64,000 bases of DNA from assembly GCA_013176395.1 (NCBI GenBank), contig JABMLP010000024.1, positions 186,001 through 250,000 of the forward strand, given 5' to 3'. Origin of the DNA: Venturia oleaginea. Its lineage: Eukaryota > Ascomycota > Dothideomycetes > Venturiales > Venturiaceae. The notes beneath the pieces are model-generated. The model had not been told where the DNA came from. It made no database searches and saw only the letters and a program-made list of their open reading frames with translations. Shown one piece after another: positions 1 through 10,905 of the stretch. A program made the position numbers and the translations under genes. Each line of letters opens with the position of its first letter. The first letter of the stretch is position 1.

Positions 1-1066
1 ATCAAGCAGCTCAGGAATTGGCACTTTGCTGACATCAACCAGGTGCTGTTGAAACATGCCTTTTATCGGTGTCGCGTCTAATTGGCTGCCATCGTCGTCG
101 GACATTCTTGGTACCAACGGATGAGCTTTCAAATGCTGGTACTTCCTCTTGTTGATCGCGGTAACAAGAACTCGTACAATGTCTGGGTGGAGCATCTTGA
201 ACCAGAGAGCTCGAATCATGTTTCTGAAGTTGTGTACTGTGCATGGTAATCGAGGAGCCTGAACAGGCTTACTCTTGCGAGGCTTCTCCTCGTAGAGCAG
301 AGTATCCATCGCGATGAAGCCAGATGCGAATCGTGTCTGGAGATCGACGTAAAGACCACGTGCCTTGCAGGCGAGAAGGTAGTAGAGATCCTCGAATTCT
401 GGCAGCCCAAGGTCTTGTTCTGCGCGGGCGTTGCGGTCATAATTCGCAACATCGATGCCTCTTCCGACAGCGTGGATTCCAAGTCCTATCAGCGATTCGT
501 TGGCCATATGTCTGCTCTTCTCATCGAAACTATGAAGAAGCTTTTTCAATGAGAGGTGAGGACTCCTTGTATTGTACTTTCCAGATGCTGGCTTTCCTCT
601 CATGACGATCGAGATCTTGTGCGAATTCAACGAATTTATCTCTGATAATGCGAGGTTCGACTTCGACAAGTTTGTTGCGGTAAAATTCCTGGAAGCCATG
701 TGTAGTCTCGAAAGCTTGAAGATCAGGCAAGTGCTTTTGGACGGTAGGCGAGCTGATTGCGTGTTGCAACCTCATTGTGTATTCCTCTCCGCTTCGAACT
801 GAGCGCCGGTTTGTATCGATTGATGGAGGTTGGTTTCGTGGGTTCAAAGCTTCAGCCTCGTTGCTCAAGCATGGTCGTCTTGTAGTTTCAATTGGTGGTG
901 GTCGGCGTCGTCCTTTCAACATAGACTCCTGTTCAGTCTGACGTATCTGTCTCATCGTATCGAGGGGAGGAGGTTGATTTCGCAAGTTCACTGTAGATTT
1001 CGATGGTGGAGAAGATCGTATAGTCAGCGACGAGACGTCAGGAAGTCTGGTAGTATTGGGCTCCAT
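1..1066 (-). CDS. Unknown protein, 3' end outside the window
   Basis: I do not recognise this gene. The first part, from an ATG at 1066, encodes about 178 residues rich in Pro, Arg and Ser with a repeated RNQPP-x-(L/I)DT motif (two clear copies and a degenerate RRPPPIETTR). It then reads LPDLQAFETTHGFQEFYRNK and a charged helix. That frame stops at 530-532. A second frame is open from about 560 to the window edge, including an ATG at about 508. It encodes a folded-looking segment (GIHAVGRGIDVANYD, then LPEFEDLYYLLACKARGLY). The two frames overlap at 525-575. An intron there is likely, and GTACAA or GTCCTC are donor candidates, but no junction is canonical in both sites and length, so a frameshift is also possible. 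The stop lies beyond base 1. Confidence 0.6.
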
Positions 1067-3222
1067 TGTAGGTGCACAATATGACTCTCGTCCCTATTGT
1101 CGCTCGCGACTGTTATTGTCAATAGTGACAAACAATAGATGATTATTGTGCCACAGGCTCTCTTGGTGACTGTGGAGGAATTAGGTGATGTAGATTGTTG
1201 TAAGTCTATGATAGAAGCGAATGCATGCCAATTGCTTATACCATGAAATGATGCTGTTGTTTGGAGGATCTTGAGATGAAGAGAAGTTGAGTTGAAGATG
1301 TTTAGCTTTCAGTTAGCTGTTGTTATTGTTTACCTCCTCATCTCAACACTTGATTCAGTATATTCAAAATTCCCGAAGTCCTCAAGCCTGTTGTTACCAC
1401 ACTTCGAAGACATCTCCAAAGCCTTTCAAGTTCAGTATGTAACATCTAGCTTGATTGCGCATGCTCTTTCGCCCCTAGCCTGATGCATATATATCCCACC
1501 TATGGCGCGGGAGATCCAAGTTGTGGTGTTGCTTTTTGGTGTCCTCCCACCCCTAGGACGAGTCATCAATCCAACCGTCGATGCACACTTTCATCTCTTC
1601 TCTTTTGTGGTTCAGGTTATCTTTCCATGCTCCAGAAACCTTCCATTCTTAGTAACAAGACTCGATGGTTACTTACTCTCCCAACCTCCAGGCTTGGCTG
1701 CTTTCATACAGGCTAAGTTCCTTACCCGGACCTCAGCTCATACACACTATGGAAATCCAAGATTACATACCATCAGCCCAATCACTAGCACCATCAAAAC
1801 CAGCACAACTCCCTCCAGATCGAATCATCGAGGAGCAACTTACCAAGCCAATAAACAAATAAAATTACCCAGGAAAGTAGATTCCCTACCATAAACGTCC
1901 ATTCAACACCATCTCCAAAAACCTAGCCACGATATTAAGTTTCCCAACCATATATCTCTGTACCATCGTCTCCACGAGAGCCACCACTACCACAATCCCA
2001 AAACCTCAACCGCACATCCAGAACCAACCCGTCCTCTCCCCTCCACCCAAACCAACAACCCCAAACCCAAACGATCCCCACTCCAAACTCCCAGAAACCC
2101 ATCAACCCCATCCCCATCCCCATCCCACAAAAACGCCACATCAAACAATCAAACATGCCATCCAGAGAAATATCCAATCCCCCCAGAAAAATCACCAACA
2201 GAACCTCGCACCTCTCATCCCCGCCAACCTCAATACCAATCACTCTATACCTACAATTCGTCCCACCGTACGACATGTTCAAAGCGAAGGGAAGAGTATA
2301 TAGCATAACCACACTAATCAATACTCTTCAAACCCCTTCACAAAAACAAAAAAAGGACAATCATCTCCCGAGCAATCAAGAGACCACTCGAAGACTCCCT
2401 CGAGAAACCTACGAGATTAAAAGCGTCCCTACCCGTCGTGTTCATATCCTGTCCTCTCCGTATCCATCTCCATCCCGCCACCCTCTGAACCATCATCATC
2501 ACATCACCTCAACTCACCATTCGAGAAACAGCGAGAGCCAGGAAACCCGGCAAACCCCATCCCTCGTATTCCATCTTCTCAAAGTATCAAGACCAAACAC
2601 CAATGAATCCCAAAAAGGCATTCCTCTCCCCTCAAATGCCCCATCTCGAAACTCCAAACTCCCCGTGTGTTTGGAGTGGTATAGCAGAAGCGGACAAAAC
2701 AAAAAGGACACCCAACGGGCTACAACCAAACTCATACATTCATAATTACACTATCTATACACGAACCGTGCTTAATGTGAAAAAAAAAAAAAGATTGTGG
2801 TGGTAGGTGGCCTGCCAGCTCTCATAACCAGCCAGCACAAATGTATATTATACATGTATACAATAGATGTGGACCTCAAAAATCCGATCCCTTATTCCAT
2901 CGGGTGGGTATTCTGCCAGCTAGCAAATGGTGCTGCAAGCAAGCCCGAGTGGTGGGAGAAAATCCTTCAAAAAACGTAAAACCCTCAACGCCATGCAGTC
3001 ATTCATATCAATACAAAAGCCTCCATCGCCCTTGCTTCTACCCTCGCCTCTTATTCTTCTCTTTATTCGGATACCGCCTCGTATAGATGAGATCAGACCC
3101 AACCAATGTTGTTCTGTGAAGAAAGCGAGCCGTCGATCGTCAAATTAATTTTTCATGTCGTTTGAAGGGCGATCCATTCCTTGCCATATACATATCACAC
3201 CCATCCCATCTGGATGTGTCTC
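1067..3222. other. Intergenic region with strongly skewed composition
   Basis: No supported gene. From about 1880 to 2745 the + strand is made almost entirely of C, A and T, with runs such as CCATCCCCATCCCCATCC. The open frames on both strands here (for example 2155-2745 + and 1935-2321 -) are low complexity and show no recognisable domain. An A-run of 12 lies near 2781. Confidence 0.6.
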
Positions 3223-4450
3223 TTATAACCTCTTTCCCGGCACAAGAATGAAGATACAACAGAGCGCCGCCGTAATGGCGATGATAGTAGCTGAACACAC
3301 CATAGCCCGCTTGACGAGTAGTTTGCGGACATATGGCTCCCGAACACGACTGAAAGACATAAAGGTGTATTCTGAGAATCCGGCGAAAGCGAGGATGGGG
3401 TCGAGCATATATTGATGCGACGTGAGAAGGTAGACGCCAACGGTGAATGGGAGAATGAGCTGCATCATGGTTAGCAATTGATCGCGCTTGAAGGAATTAA
3501 ATCAGCATACCCAGCATCGCGTAGTTCTTGAGTAGTCCAAGAAAATGAGAATGAAACCTGTCCAGAATGCGCCGAATAATGCGAGCAAACCAACAATCAG
3601 ACGCAACATCATGCTCGGTGGTACGAGATTGCCCATGGCCTTGCTCCGTAGAAAGCCGGGAAAGGCATCGCGCTCCATAGCCTGGAAAACATAGTCCTTT
3701 GCCGGATCGAATACTTCAGGGTCGTCCCGACTGCTCTGCTCAATGGCTTCCTGAATTGCCGCTAAGATTCCTTGTGGGACAATGATTTCGCGCTCGGACC
3801 CAGGGAGTAAATAAGTGTAGAGGATTTTCTCGGCGGATGCTCTGACATCCGAACGCTGGACGTTGTTGTGAGGTGGGCTGGATAGATTGCCCGGTGATGA
3901 GCTTGAGTCGCCGCCGTGTTTTGGTGTGGTCTGCGTGCTCATAGCAGCACCGCTTCGTCTATGGGCAGAACTTCTTCGTGACGCATCGCTGTTGCTGTGG
4001 GAGTGTTGTCTTGCAACGTCTTCTCGTAATGCGCGGGACACTGAGTCGTCGTGGAGTTTGGTGTAGTTCTTCTCTGTCGATGGGCCAGCGCGATCTTCGA
4101 GATCGATGTTGTCAAGGATGGCAGAGGAGCGCTTCGAATGGCTCTTGTCGAGGTCGGGAGTATCGATGAGGACGGATCGGCGGAGTTCGCGCACATAATG
4201 CCTGCAGAGCGACATGTGTTGGGAGACGTCGAGCCTGCGCGGTGGTCAGTATCTTTGTGTATCCGACACGACGTCAATGCCGTAGTACATACCAGAAGTC
4301 CAAGTAATCGACCGAGCGCTGCTGATCTCGCATATAAATATAGAAGGAGAAGAGGTCCACGGGTGCCAGTGAACGCCGACTAAGCACCTCGAACAATGAC
4401 GGCAGCCGTGTCCGATTGATGTCGGGGACGGGCGATGTTGGTGAACTCAT
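3223..4450 (-). CDS. RAX1: Bud-site selection protein RAX1 (RGS-like, membrane)
   Basis: RAX1 is a membrane protein which in yeast forms the bipolar landmark with Rax2. The product is about 372 aa in three exons: 4450-4293, 4234-3511 and 3459-3223. Introns are 4235-4292 (branch TACTGACC) and 3460-3510 (branch GCTAACC); phases match across both. An N-terminal RGS-like domain starts at LPSLFEVLSRRSLAPVDLF and continues through DYLDFWLDVSQHMSLCRHYV across intron 1. A Ser/His/Arg-rich linker follows, then the second half of the RGS-like domain (AEKILYTYLLPGSEREI, then VFQAMERDAFPGFL). Three hydrophobic segments complete the C-terminus (MLRLIVGLLALFGAFWTGFI, LILPFTVGVYLL, then ATIIAITAALCCIFIL). 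The ATG at 4450 gives MSSPTSPVPD; an upstream in-frame ATG at 4510 would add 20 residues. Domain order and three C-terminal membrane spans are typical of the family. Confidence 0.88.
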
Positions 4451-5439
4451 CGTCAAGGCGGGTGATGGATTCGACAATGCGTTCCGTGGAGTTGGGTTTT
4501 CGAGTTGCAATGCTCAATGGTCGTCGCTCAATCTCTTTCGACTCGCTGCCGGACCCAGGCACACTTTGGAAGACGGCTATGCTGTTTCTACTCACTTCGT
4601 TGTTGTTGTTATTGTTGTTGTCGCGGTGGGCAGCGATGGGATGCGCGCGAGGATTATTATTTGAATTAAAGCTGTAGTTATAATTGTCGTCAAGGAGAGT
4701 CGTGTGAAGTTGATTGATAGCGACTCATCGGGTTGGAAGGTGCCTCTGTGAGAGAGAGTCGTTGTTTCGACTAGCAGGCAGGGTTTGGAAATGAAGATGA
4801 GTGTCAGGCGAATGAAACGCGTCCGATGCAGCCAAGGAATCCAACTCTCCGAGACAACCTCACGGCGTGGGTCGGAGAATTATCACAACTTTTGCTTCTT
4901 CTGGTGTGTAGACTTGTCCACCGTCTTATATTGTGTTGAGACAATGTCGATTTCTCAATCATCGTCTCCAAATCTCATCGTCGCCAGGGATGTCGATTCA
5001 GGAAGGCATAATGTTTTGTTTACCAACATCTCTGACCATTCGGGCGTCATCTACGGATGAGATAGATAGACACATCACTCGTTCATTCCATGAGATATAT
5101 GAATGGCCATGTCGCCCAGCTTCCGCGAGTTACAACAGTCTGAAAGAGGACAAGACAATGGTCGTGGCACCATGGATGGGCTGATCTCGACTCATAGCAC
5201 TCTCCTTTGTGGAGACACCAACTGCACTTGCTTTTCGCGACTAGCCAAATCTCAAGATAGTAGACCCAGAAAATACCATCAACATCTCGTCGCAAGCATC
5301 AGCGGGATCCAAGTTGGCAGAAAAGCTCTCAATTAGAATTACGTCCGAGTCTGTCCTACCCAGCTCAGGCTAAAGTCTTCTAATATCCAGAGACCAGTGC
5401 GCATTGCGACGTCAAAATCAACTGGCGTGTCAAAGCAGT
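4451..5439. other. Intergenic between Trk 3' end and RAX1 5' end
   Basis: It holds the promoter and 5' leader of RAX1, including a GTT/ATT trinucleotide run at about 4598-4622, and the 3' flank of the Trk gene. I see no coding region or RNA gene. Confidence 0.5.
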
Positions 5440-7756
5440 TCAGACAGCAGTCCTGCTTTGCGGCGACACATCTGCCCGATAGTCCAAGTCGTCCTGTTCA
5501 AAGTCATTCAAGGTGTCATGAGGTAAAAGCACTGCTTTGTCGATCGCTACCGGTAATCCACGATGTCTCCCCCTGAGCATCACCGCACATAGGATGAGTT
5601 TGCTGAGTGTGTGCCATGATCCGCAAAAGGAGTACGCTTGGTCTGGAAGTCCGATAGATATTCCAACAGTACCGTATCCTGTGTGTCAGATGTTAACATG
5701 GAACAAAGTTATCAGTCTACCCAGAACATGGAAGAACTCACCAGAAACTATTTCAAAGATGACATTGAAAACCGAAAAGGTAGCTGGATCCAATTGGAAC
5801 TGACTTCCTTCAATGATCATAATTAAAAAGACAGCCAGAACAAGTAACCAGATGTCATGTGCCAGCTGTGCTCGCAATTGTTGTTGCACAAACACACCCT
5901 TATGGTTGCTTCCATTTCCACCGAATCGTTTCTTGGCCCAAGATATGAAGGTCTTGCCCTTGGCCTCCATCTCCTCATATTCTGCATCGTCCGAATAGAT
6001 CCCAAGACTGCGCTCTTCGTAGACGTTGGAATTACGAATGGTGATTGCGACGGGGAAGGCGGATATGTACATCATGATGACATACAGGACTTGCAGAGAG
6101 ATTCGTACTGATGGTATGGGAACGACGTAGAAGCCGCCGGAACGAACCGCTGTTGCTTGGAAGAGACCATCGACGAACTCAATGCCTGGAGAGTAGCGAG
6201 TAATTTCAGAGTTCCCGATCTAGACGATTTAGATTCCGAGTGAATGACGGTTCTACTTGCGACTTACATTTAAAACAACAAAAGCGGCGCAGTCAATACC
6301 ATTCAAGACAACAACACTGAGGGCCAACCACCTGATCATGTCGGTCAGTTGCGCGGGACTCGATCAAGTAAACTACGTACCAAGTATGCGCCGATGGGAA
6401 AAGATTAGTATAGCATCGTCTCGGGTGGTCCAGAAGGAATTTCAGAGTATCGCGCGAGTCCGACCACTTTTCACTTTCCGGCAGTACTTTGTACATCGTC
6501 CAAACAATCAGTCGCAGAAAGATTGGATAGCAGGTATTGCCTGCCAAAATGAGTAGACTCATCGTCAGGAGCATGTAAATCGCTCTGTTGAAGGCTGTCA
6601 TGTTCGCATCCAGGAGACTCATGCCAGAATTATTAAACGCAGAGACGGCATTGAATGCCCCAACCCACCAAGGTGCCAGTCCATTCTCTCTTGCCTTGCT
6701 CGGATAGTAGTTGCTTACATAGGCCCCCAATGCCAGTGCGCCTATGAGTTGCCACAGAACAAAGTAGATAGGGACAACCCATGCGAGGAACGAGACTGCT
6801 TTGTATTCTTTCCCGCCTATTCGCAACTTGTCAGCCTCGGTCAAGTTTGAAAAATTTGGATTTCTGGTAATATGCGGCATTGATGACTCGGCTTCTGACG
6901 TCGGTTCTTCACTTCTGGAAAGTTTGAGCTCGTCTCGCGAAGCACTGTTCTGCATTGAAAGTCTTCGTGGCCTGCGACGTTCTGGCTGAGCTCCAACGCC
7001 ACTCAAGCTGAAGGCTTTGTGAAGGAAACTCGGGTCTGATGGTTGTGATAAGCCTCGGAAGCGAGTACCTTGATGAAACGTGACCTGGCCTTGGGAATCT
7101 CCATGCGAGATGGATGTCGGAGGCTTGCCCATGGCAATAGAACCGCTTTCTGACCTTTCTTCGGCAGCGACAGAAAGCGATGACTTGAAGGCGGTTGGCA
7201 GAGCGGTCAATTGGTCGTGGCTTACGTCGTCCGGGTGACTCTCGTCAGGATCCACCTTCTCTTCCTCCTCCCCATCGGATGCCGAGCGAGGAAGAGCTTT
7301 CTCCTCCCTGTCCCTCGATCTGCTACTACTCTTCCGTTTCGGGGGCCAAGACGGTCGATTTTTCAGGCGAACCTCTCGCTCGATGGCCGATCTGAACCGC
7401 TCGTCAAAAGCTCTTCTTCGCACGGCGACCACAAATGAAGACACGAAAATGGCCGAGCCCAGTATAATCAACAGAAACAGCAGAACTTGCTGGAATGAAT
7501 TCAAGGTCGATAGATTGACGGTGTTGAGTCCCGCTTCGGTCATGGCAGAGACGGCGAGGAACAAGCAGTCAATGAACCTGACGCTTCGAGATGGTGTGGA
7601 ACTTCCCCATAGTACGACTGCGAAGGTGAGAGAAGTGAGAATGAAGTAGAGATAGTGTATGGTGATGAAGTTGAGGTCGGGAAGTTGGCGTCGAATCGTC
7701 CGAATGGCTCTGTTGAATGGTTTCAGTCGACCGTTGAGGTCTGGAAGACGAAGCAT
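5440..7756 (-). CDS. TRK1: Trk-family high-affinity potassium transporter
   Basis: This is a plasma-membrane K+ uptake protein of the Trk/HKT/Ktr superfamily, about 718 aa in four exons: 7756-6381, 6331-6268, 6219-5742 and 5678-5440. Introns of 49, 48 and 63 nt keep frame throughout. All four pore loops can be seen: SAMTEAGLNTVNLS (about residue 70-84), NAVSAFNNSGMSLL, ATAVRSGGFYVVPI, and SGYGTVGISIG, whose GYG straddles intron 3. Typical flanking helices include HYLYFILTSLTFAVVLWGSS and QVLYVIMMYISAFPVAITIR. Between the first and second membrane-pore-membrane units lies a long hydrophilic, Ser- and charge-rich loop (about residues 120-310), normal for fungal Trk1. The family is clear; whether it is Trk1 or a Trk2 paralogue cannot be told here. 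Confidence 0.92.
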
Positions 7757-8240
7757 GTTGCTTTGACGTTTCTCGTCTTCAATGTCTTTTGGGTACTATT
7801 TCTCAACCCAGGATTCGCTGCAACAATAATTAGATCAGTTTTTGATCAACTCGACTGCATCCTGCCCATTCTGTGTCAGTTGTCCTCCTGTTATCGATAC
7901 TGAAGAAGATACGGGCACACACTAAGGAAGGCACATGGCGCTTGACTGAGCGAATGGAAGAGAGGTTGCGACGCGTTCTCGTCGACGAGTTTGCACGACG
8001 CCGAACGTGAAGCTACTAAGAGCAATTGAAGGTGTGGATAGGACAAGTCCACGATTCTTCACCGACTGACAGCCAGAGAGAGATCATCAGGACCCAACGC
8101 TAACAAAATCCAGCATCCGCGCATACATCGGTAAAATGTTGCGTGTGGGACTAGGTAGATGCAAAGTTGCATGCCTTCGGTTGGACTTGCCGCATCCTAT
8201 CGGCCCGTTGTGGAACCATTTGATAGTTCACTTTCCCTCC
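7757..8240. other. Promoter region upstream of the Trk gene
   Basis: This region holds the 5' flank of the Trk gene. No open frame of interest, RNA gene or repeat was recognised. Confidence 0.4.
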
Positions 8241-8245
8241 TTTAG

Positions 8246-8410
8246 TCAGCCTCCTCCTTCAGTCTCCTTCTTCAGCCTCCTCCTTCAGTCTCCTTCTTCA
8301 GCCTCCTCCTTCAGTCTCCTTCTTCAGCCTCCTCCTTCAGCCTCCTTCTTCAGCCTCCTCCTTCAGTCTCCTTCTTCAGCCTCCTCCTCCTCCTTCAGCC
8401 TCCTCCTTCT
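8246..8410. repeat. Minisatellite, 26-bp unit built of two 13-bp halves
   Basis: The + strand repeats CCTCCTCCTTCAG alternating with TCTCCTTCTTCAG (one half reads CCTCCTTCTTCAG). There are about six 26-bp units, with a CCTCCTCCTCCTT expansion near the right end. The complementary strand is purine-only over most of its length. The + strand ORF across it (8136-8423) is a by-product of the repeat. Confidence 0.9.
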
Positions 8411-8601
8411 ATTCTCTTCTTAGAGTAACGTACAATCCATTTTGGCCCAGCGCTATAGCAAGTATCGCAGACTGTAATTACTTGACCTAGAGCATGGGGT
8501 CTAAGGTTAGCGTGGGGAGACGCTACCTGTGGAATAGCAGTTGCAGTAACTTGCTGCACGGCGGCAAGAATGAAGGTTGAGATGTAAAGTAGTAAAAGCA
8601 T
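8395..8601 (-). CDS. Possible small secreted protein
   Basis: The ORF encodes 68 aa. Its start is a good N-terminal signal peptide (MLLLLYISTFILAAVQQVTA), with a likely cleavage after the VTA or TAIP region. The mature part has only two cysteines (VCDTCYS) and ends in KKRIEGGG, the last residues running into the minisatellite. An intron-like stretch inside it (GTAGCG to CTCTAG, containing GCTAACC) cannot be removed without breaking the frame. There is no recognised family. It may be a genuine small secreted peptide, the first exon of a longer gene, or chance. Confidence 0.35.
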   Translation of the reverse strand: MLLLLYISTFILAAVQQVTATAIPQVASPHANLRPHALGQVITVCDTCYSAGPKWIVRYSKKRIEGGG

Positions 8602-9687
8602 ATTGAGAGTTGATTTGGCTTTGTTGGATGTGTGCTTTTGGAAGAGCCCTCGGGTATATATCGAGGTTATATACTATTTTCGAGATTCAAATCCATGTCT
8701 GGTCCGGTCGCATTACTGGTGGAAAGACTCCTCATTTCCAGGTCTACTTCAATAATGTTGGACAGTCATTTCAACAGGCATTCGGCGATGATCAAGTATC
8801 GCAATATCCGATCGAAAAATGGGATATTGTCGTTCATGCATCCACGTGGACATTCTTCGTTCCTTGACTGACTTCAACTACCTAGAGGGATATAGAGGGA
8901 TGTAGAGGGACATAGAGTTAAGATCGGAATTGCAAGTGACTCGACGGCGATCACGAGTCGAGCGAGAAACGAGCGACAGAAACCGCTCAATTCAAGCCCG
9001 AGTTGCGTCATCGCATTATCACTACCATCTAGATTACGATGTTTTCGCAGTAGGTACGTGACTGCAGAGTCGCGTTGTATACACTATTGTGGTTTTCGAC
9101 TGATAGAGGAATCTGAAAAAAAGTGAGCAGTCGTCAAACCCGTATTCCTTACTCATCACTTGACAACCTTGATAAGAAGTCTTCGGCGAAATAGGGAGTA
9201 GTAGCTCCGGGAGTACCCGTGATCCTCGGTGATTACGAAGCCCTCCTTTCAATTACAGAGGTAGATCTTTGGAACCTATTCTAAGAGTCGTGAGATGATA
9301 ACTACCCGCTTTACTCTATGTCTGATACCGCTGTTTTTGATTTTTATACGCAGGGACCTCACTGACGGCATACTCCAAGATCCATTCCGGCCATGGGAAA
9401 GACGAGGTGTCCAAAGATTTAACTATTGCGACTCCCGCGACAGATGTTTCCATGTCCTCACCAGATGCATCGGAGTCTGATCCTCGGCTGCGAGACCATA
9501 CCACTGTGTCGCAGATAGCAAAGTCTGCACTCTGACTTAGGGCTTCAACCTATGCCGAAGAACCTGTTGCTGATTATGCTGCCAATAACGCAGCTGTCGT
9601 CGTAAACAGCTCGCAGCTGATACAAATGGACACGTCTCTCGAGATCTCGCTTATCTGAAGACATCTGCAGTCTCTCAACAGCCACGC
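8602..9687. other. Intergenic, possible decayed coding sequence at the right
   Basis: Between about 9350 and 9690 one + frame reads mostly open with codon-like Ser/Thr/Ala-rich sequence (AKDE- and PATDVSMSSPDASESDP-like stretches) broken by stops near 9532 and 9656. It probably belongs to the decayed gene that follows. The AGAGGGATATAGAGGGATGT motif near 8884 is a short direct repeat. Nothing else was recognised. Confidence 0.35.
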
Positions 9688-10905
9688 ATGACACTCGAGA
9701 GTGCAATGAAGCGGTTGTCATGGCCTGATTCTCCCATTACAGGCCACGAACAAACCACTCCCATGCTAGAGGCCACCAAACTAGTCTCTCATCTCGCAGC
9801 TCAAGAGGATCGTATCTTTCCCCAGACTCCAGTCAATGCCTTGTGTGACTCTGCGACAGAATCTGCAGACGAAACGCTTTTGCGGGAGTTTGGTTACGTC
9901 TGTGAGTTACCTGACGAAACTATCGTTCGGCTTGTACATGAGAAGTTACCAGCGCATCATCATGTTAGGCTTGGACCTGGTTCCCCAATCGAAATTCTAC
10001 CCGCACGATAAGGAAGGATGTTTTGGACTTCGACATCCCGACCTTGATTTGCAAAATATACATACTCTGCGGTGACGAGGGAAATCTCCTGGGCATCATA
10101 GATTGGTAAGTGCCTCCTTAATCGAGATCAACTTGATTTGATAGACCAACATGCGATTAGGAGTGGAACTCTCGCCGCACCCAACTTTCTCTCGAGTGCA
10201 TCAATGCCAAAAGTTCTTGTGAGAGATCATACACCGTGGACACCAATGCCCCTCTAACTGCATCTTGCAGGTGGCTTTGCAGATGAGGAGCTAGAACAAC
10301 AGCGTTCGCAATTCGAAAAGAGCGTCACTGACAACCTAGTTGGTCATCTAGGGGCTGGCTATCTCCAGAAGTCTCCATGGTTCGCTGCCTTCGAGCGAGC
10401 GATCAACGACTTTGAATGGCAGGAAGGAAATCCTGGTGGAGGACGAAATTTCGTGGACAAGCTCTTTGCGATGTGGCCCGGGACCAACAAGAACGCTTTT
10501 CTCGATTATCTGGAGAACACAGGCGACGAGTGGCCGTCCTATACCGAGTACTGCAAGGCAATGACCGGCATGTGGTGGCCTTATAAAGATATCGATGTCA
10601 AAGCCAATTTAACGCATATGATCTCATGGTTCTTCGATTGTGAGGAGCGCCAAGTACCTTGATATTATGGCATTGGACTTAATGGACCCCTCACGGCGGA
10701 CATCAAATGCAGTGCTCAAATGTCAAACATAGCCAAGGAGGATGCTCTAGCAGTTCTCGAAGATCTGGAGCGAAATAAGGACCCCCACATCAAGGCCAGT
10801 GGCGGTGTGGAAATGTATCGCAAGCTCCGGAACGAATTTCGCCATCGAGTCGGTCGTCAAGAGTATTTGGAACACCTTGCCGAAAACAGCAACAACCTAT
10901 CTGCC
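9688..10905 (+). pseudogene. Decayed APH-like phosphotransferase gene, copy 1
   Basis: APH/choline-kinase-like proteins are abundant in filamentous fungi and use a kinase fold. Near 10027 one frame shows LRHPDLDLQNIHTL, the HxDxxxxN catalytic loop. The neighbouring frame gives GDEGNLLGIIDW, the Mg-binding DFG-equivalent motif, so a single-base shift separates them. After IIDW the frame continues SGTLAAPNFLSS, then RDHTPWTPMPL, then a TAA near 10257, then GGFADEELEQQRSQFEKSV and a Trp-rich C-terminal part (10453-10662) ending in TGA. Beyond this TGA the same frame stays open into the next ORF, so the 3' limit is uncertain. At least one shift and two stops make it non-functional as it stands, unless some breaks are introns or sequence errors. 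Confidence 0.7.

Noticed and set aside
2155..2745. 196-aa + strand ORF
   Set aside because: Low-G sequence has few stops; residues are Ser/Pro/Thr/Asn filler with no conserved pattern.
8136..8423. 95-aa + strand ORF rich in Ser/Phe/Leu
   Set aside because: Created by the pyrimidine-rich minisatellite.
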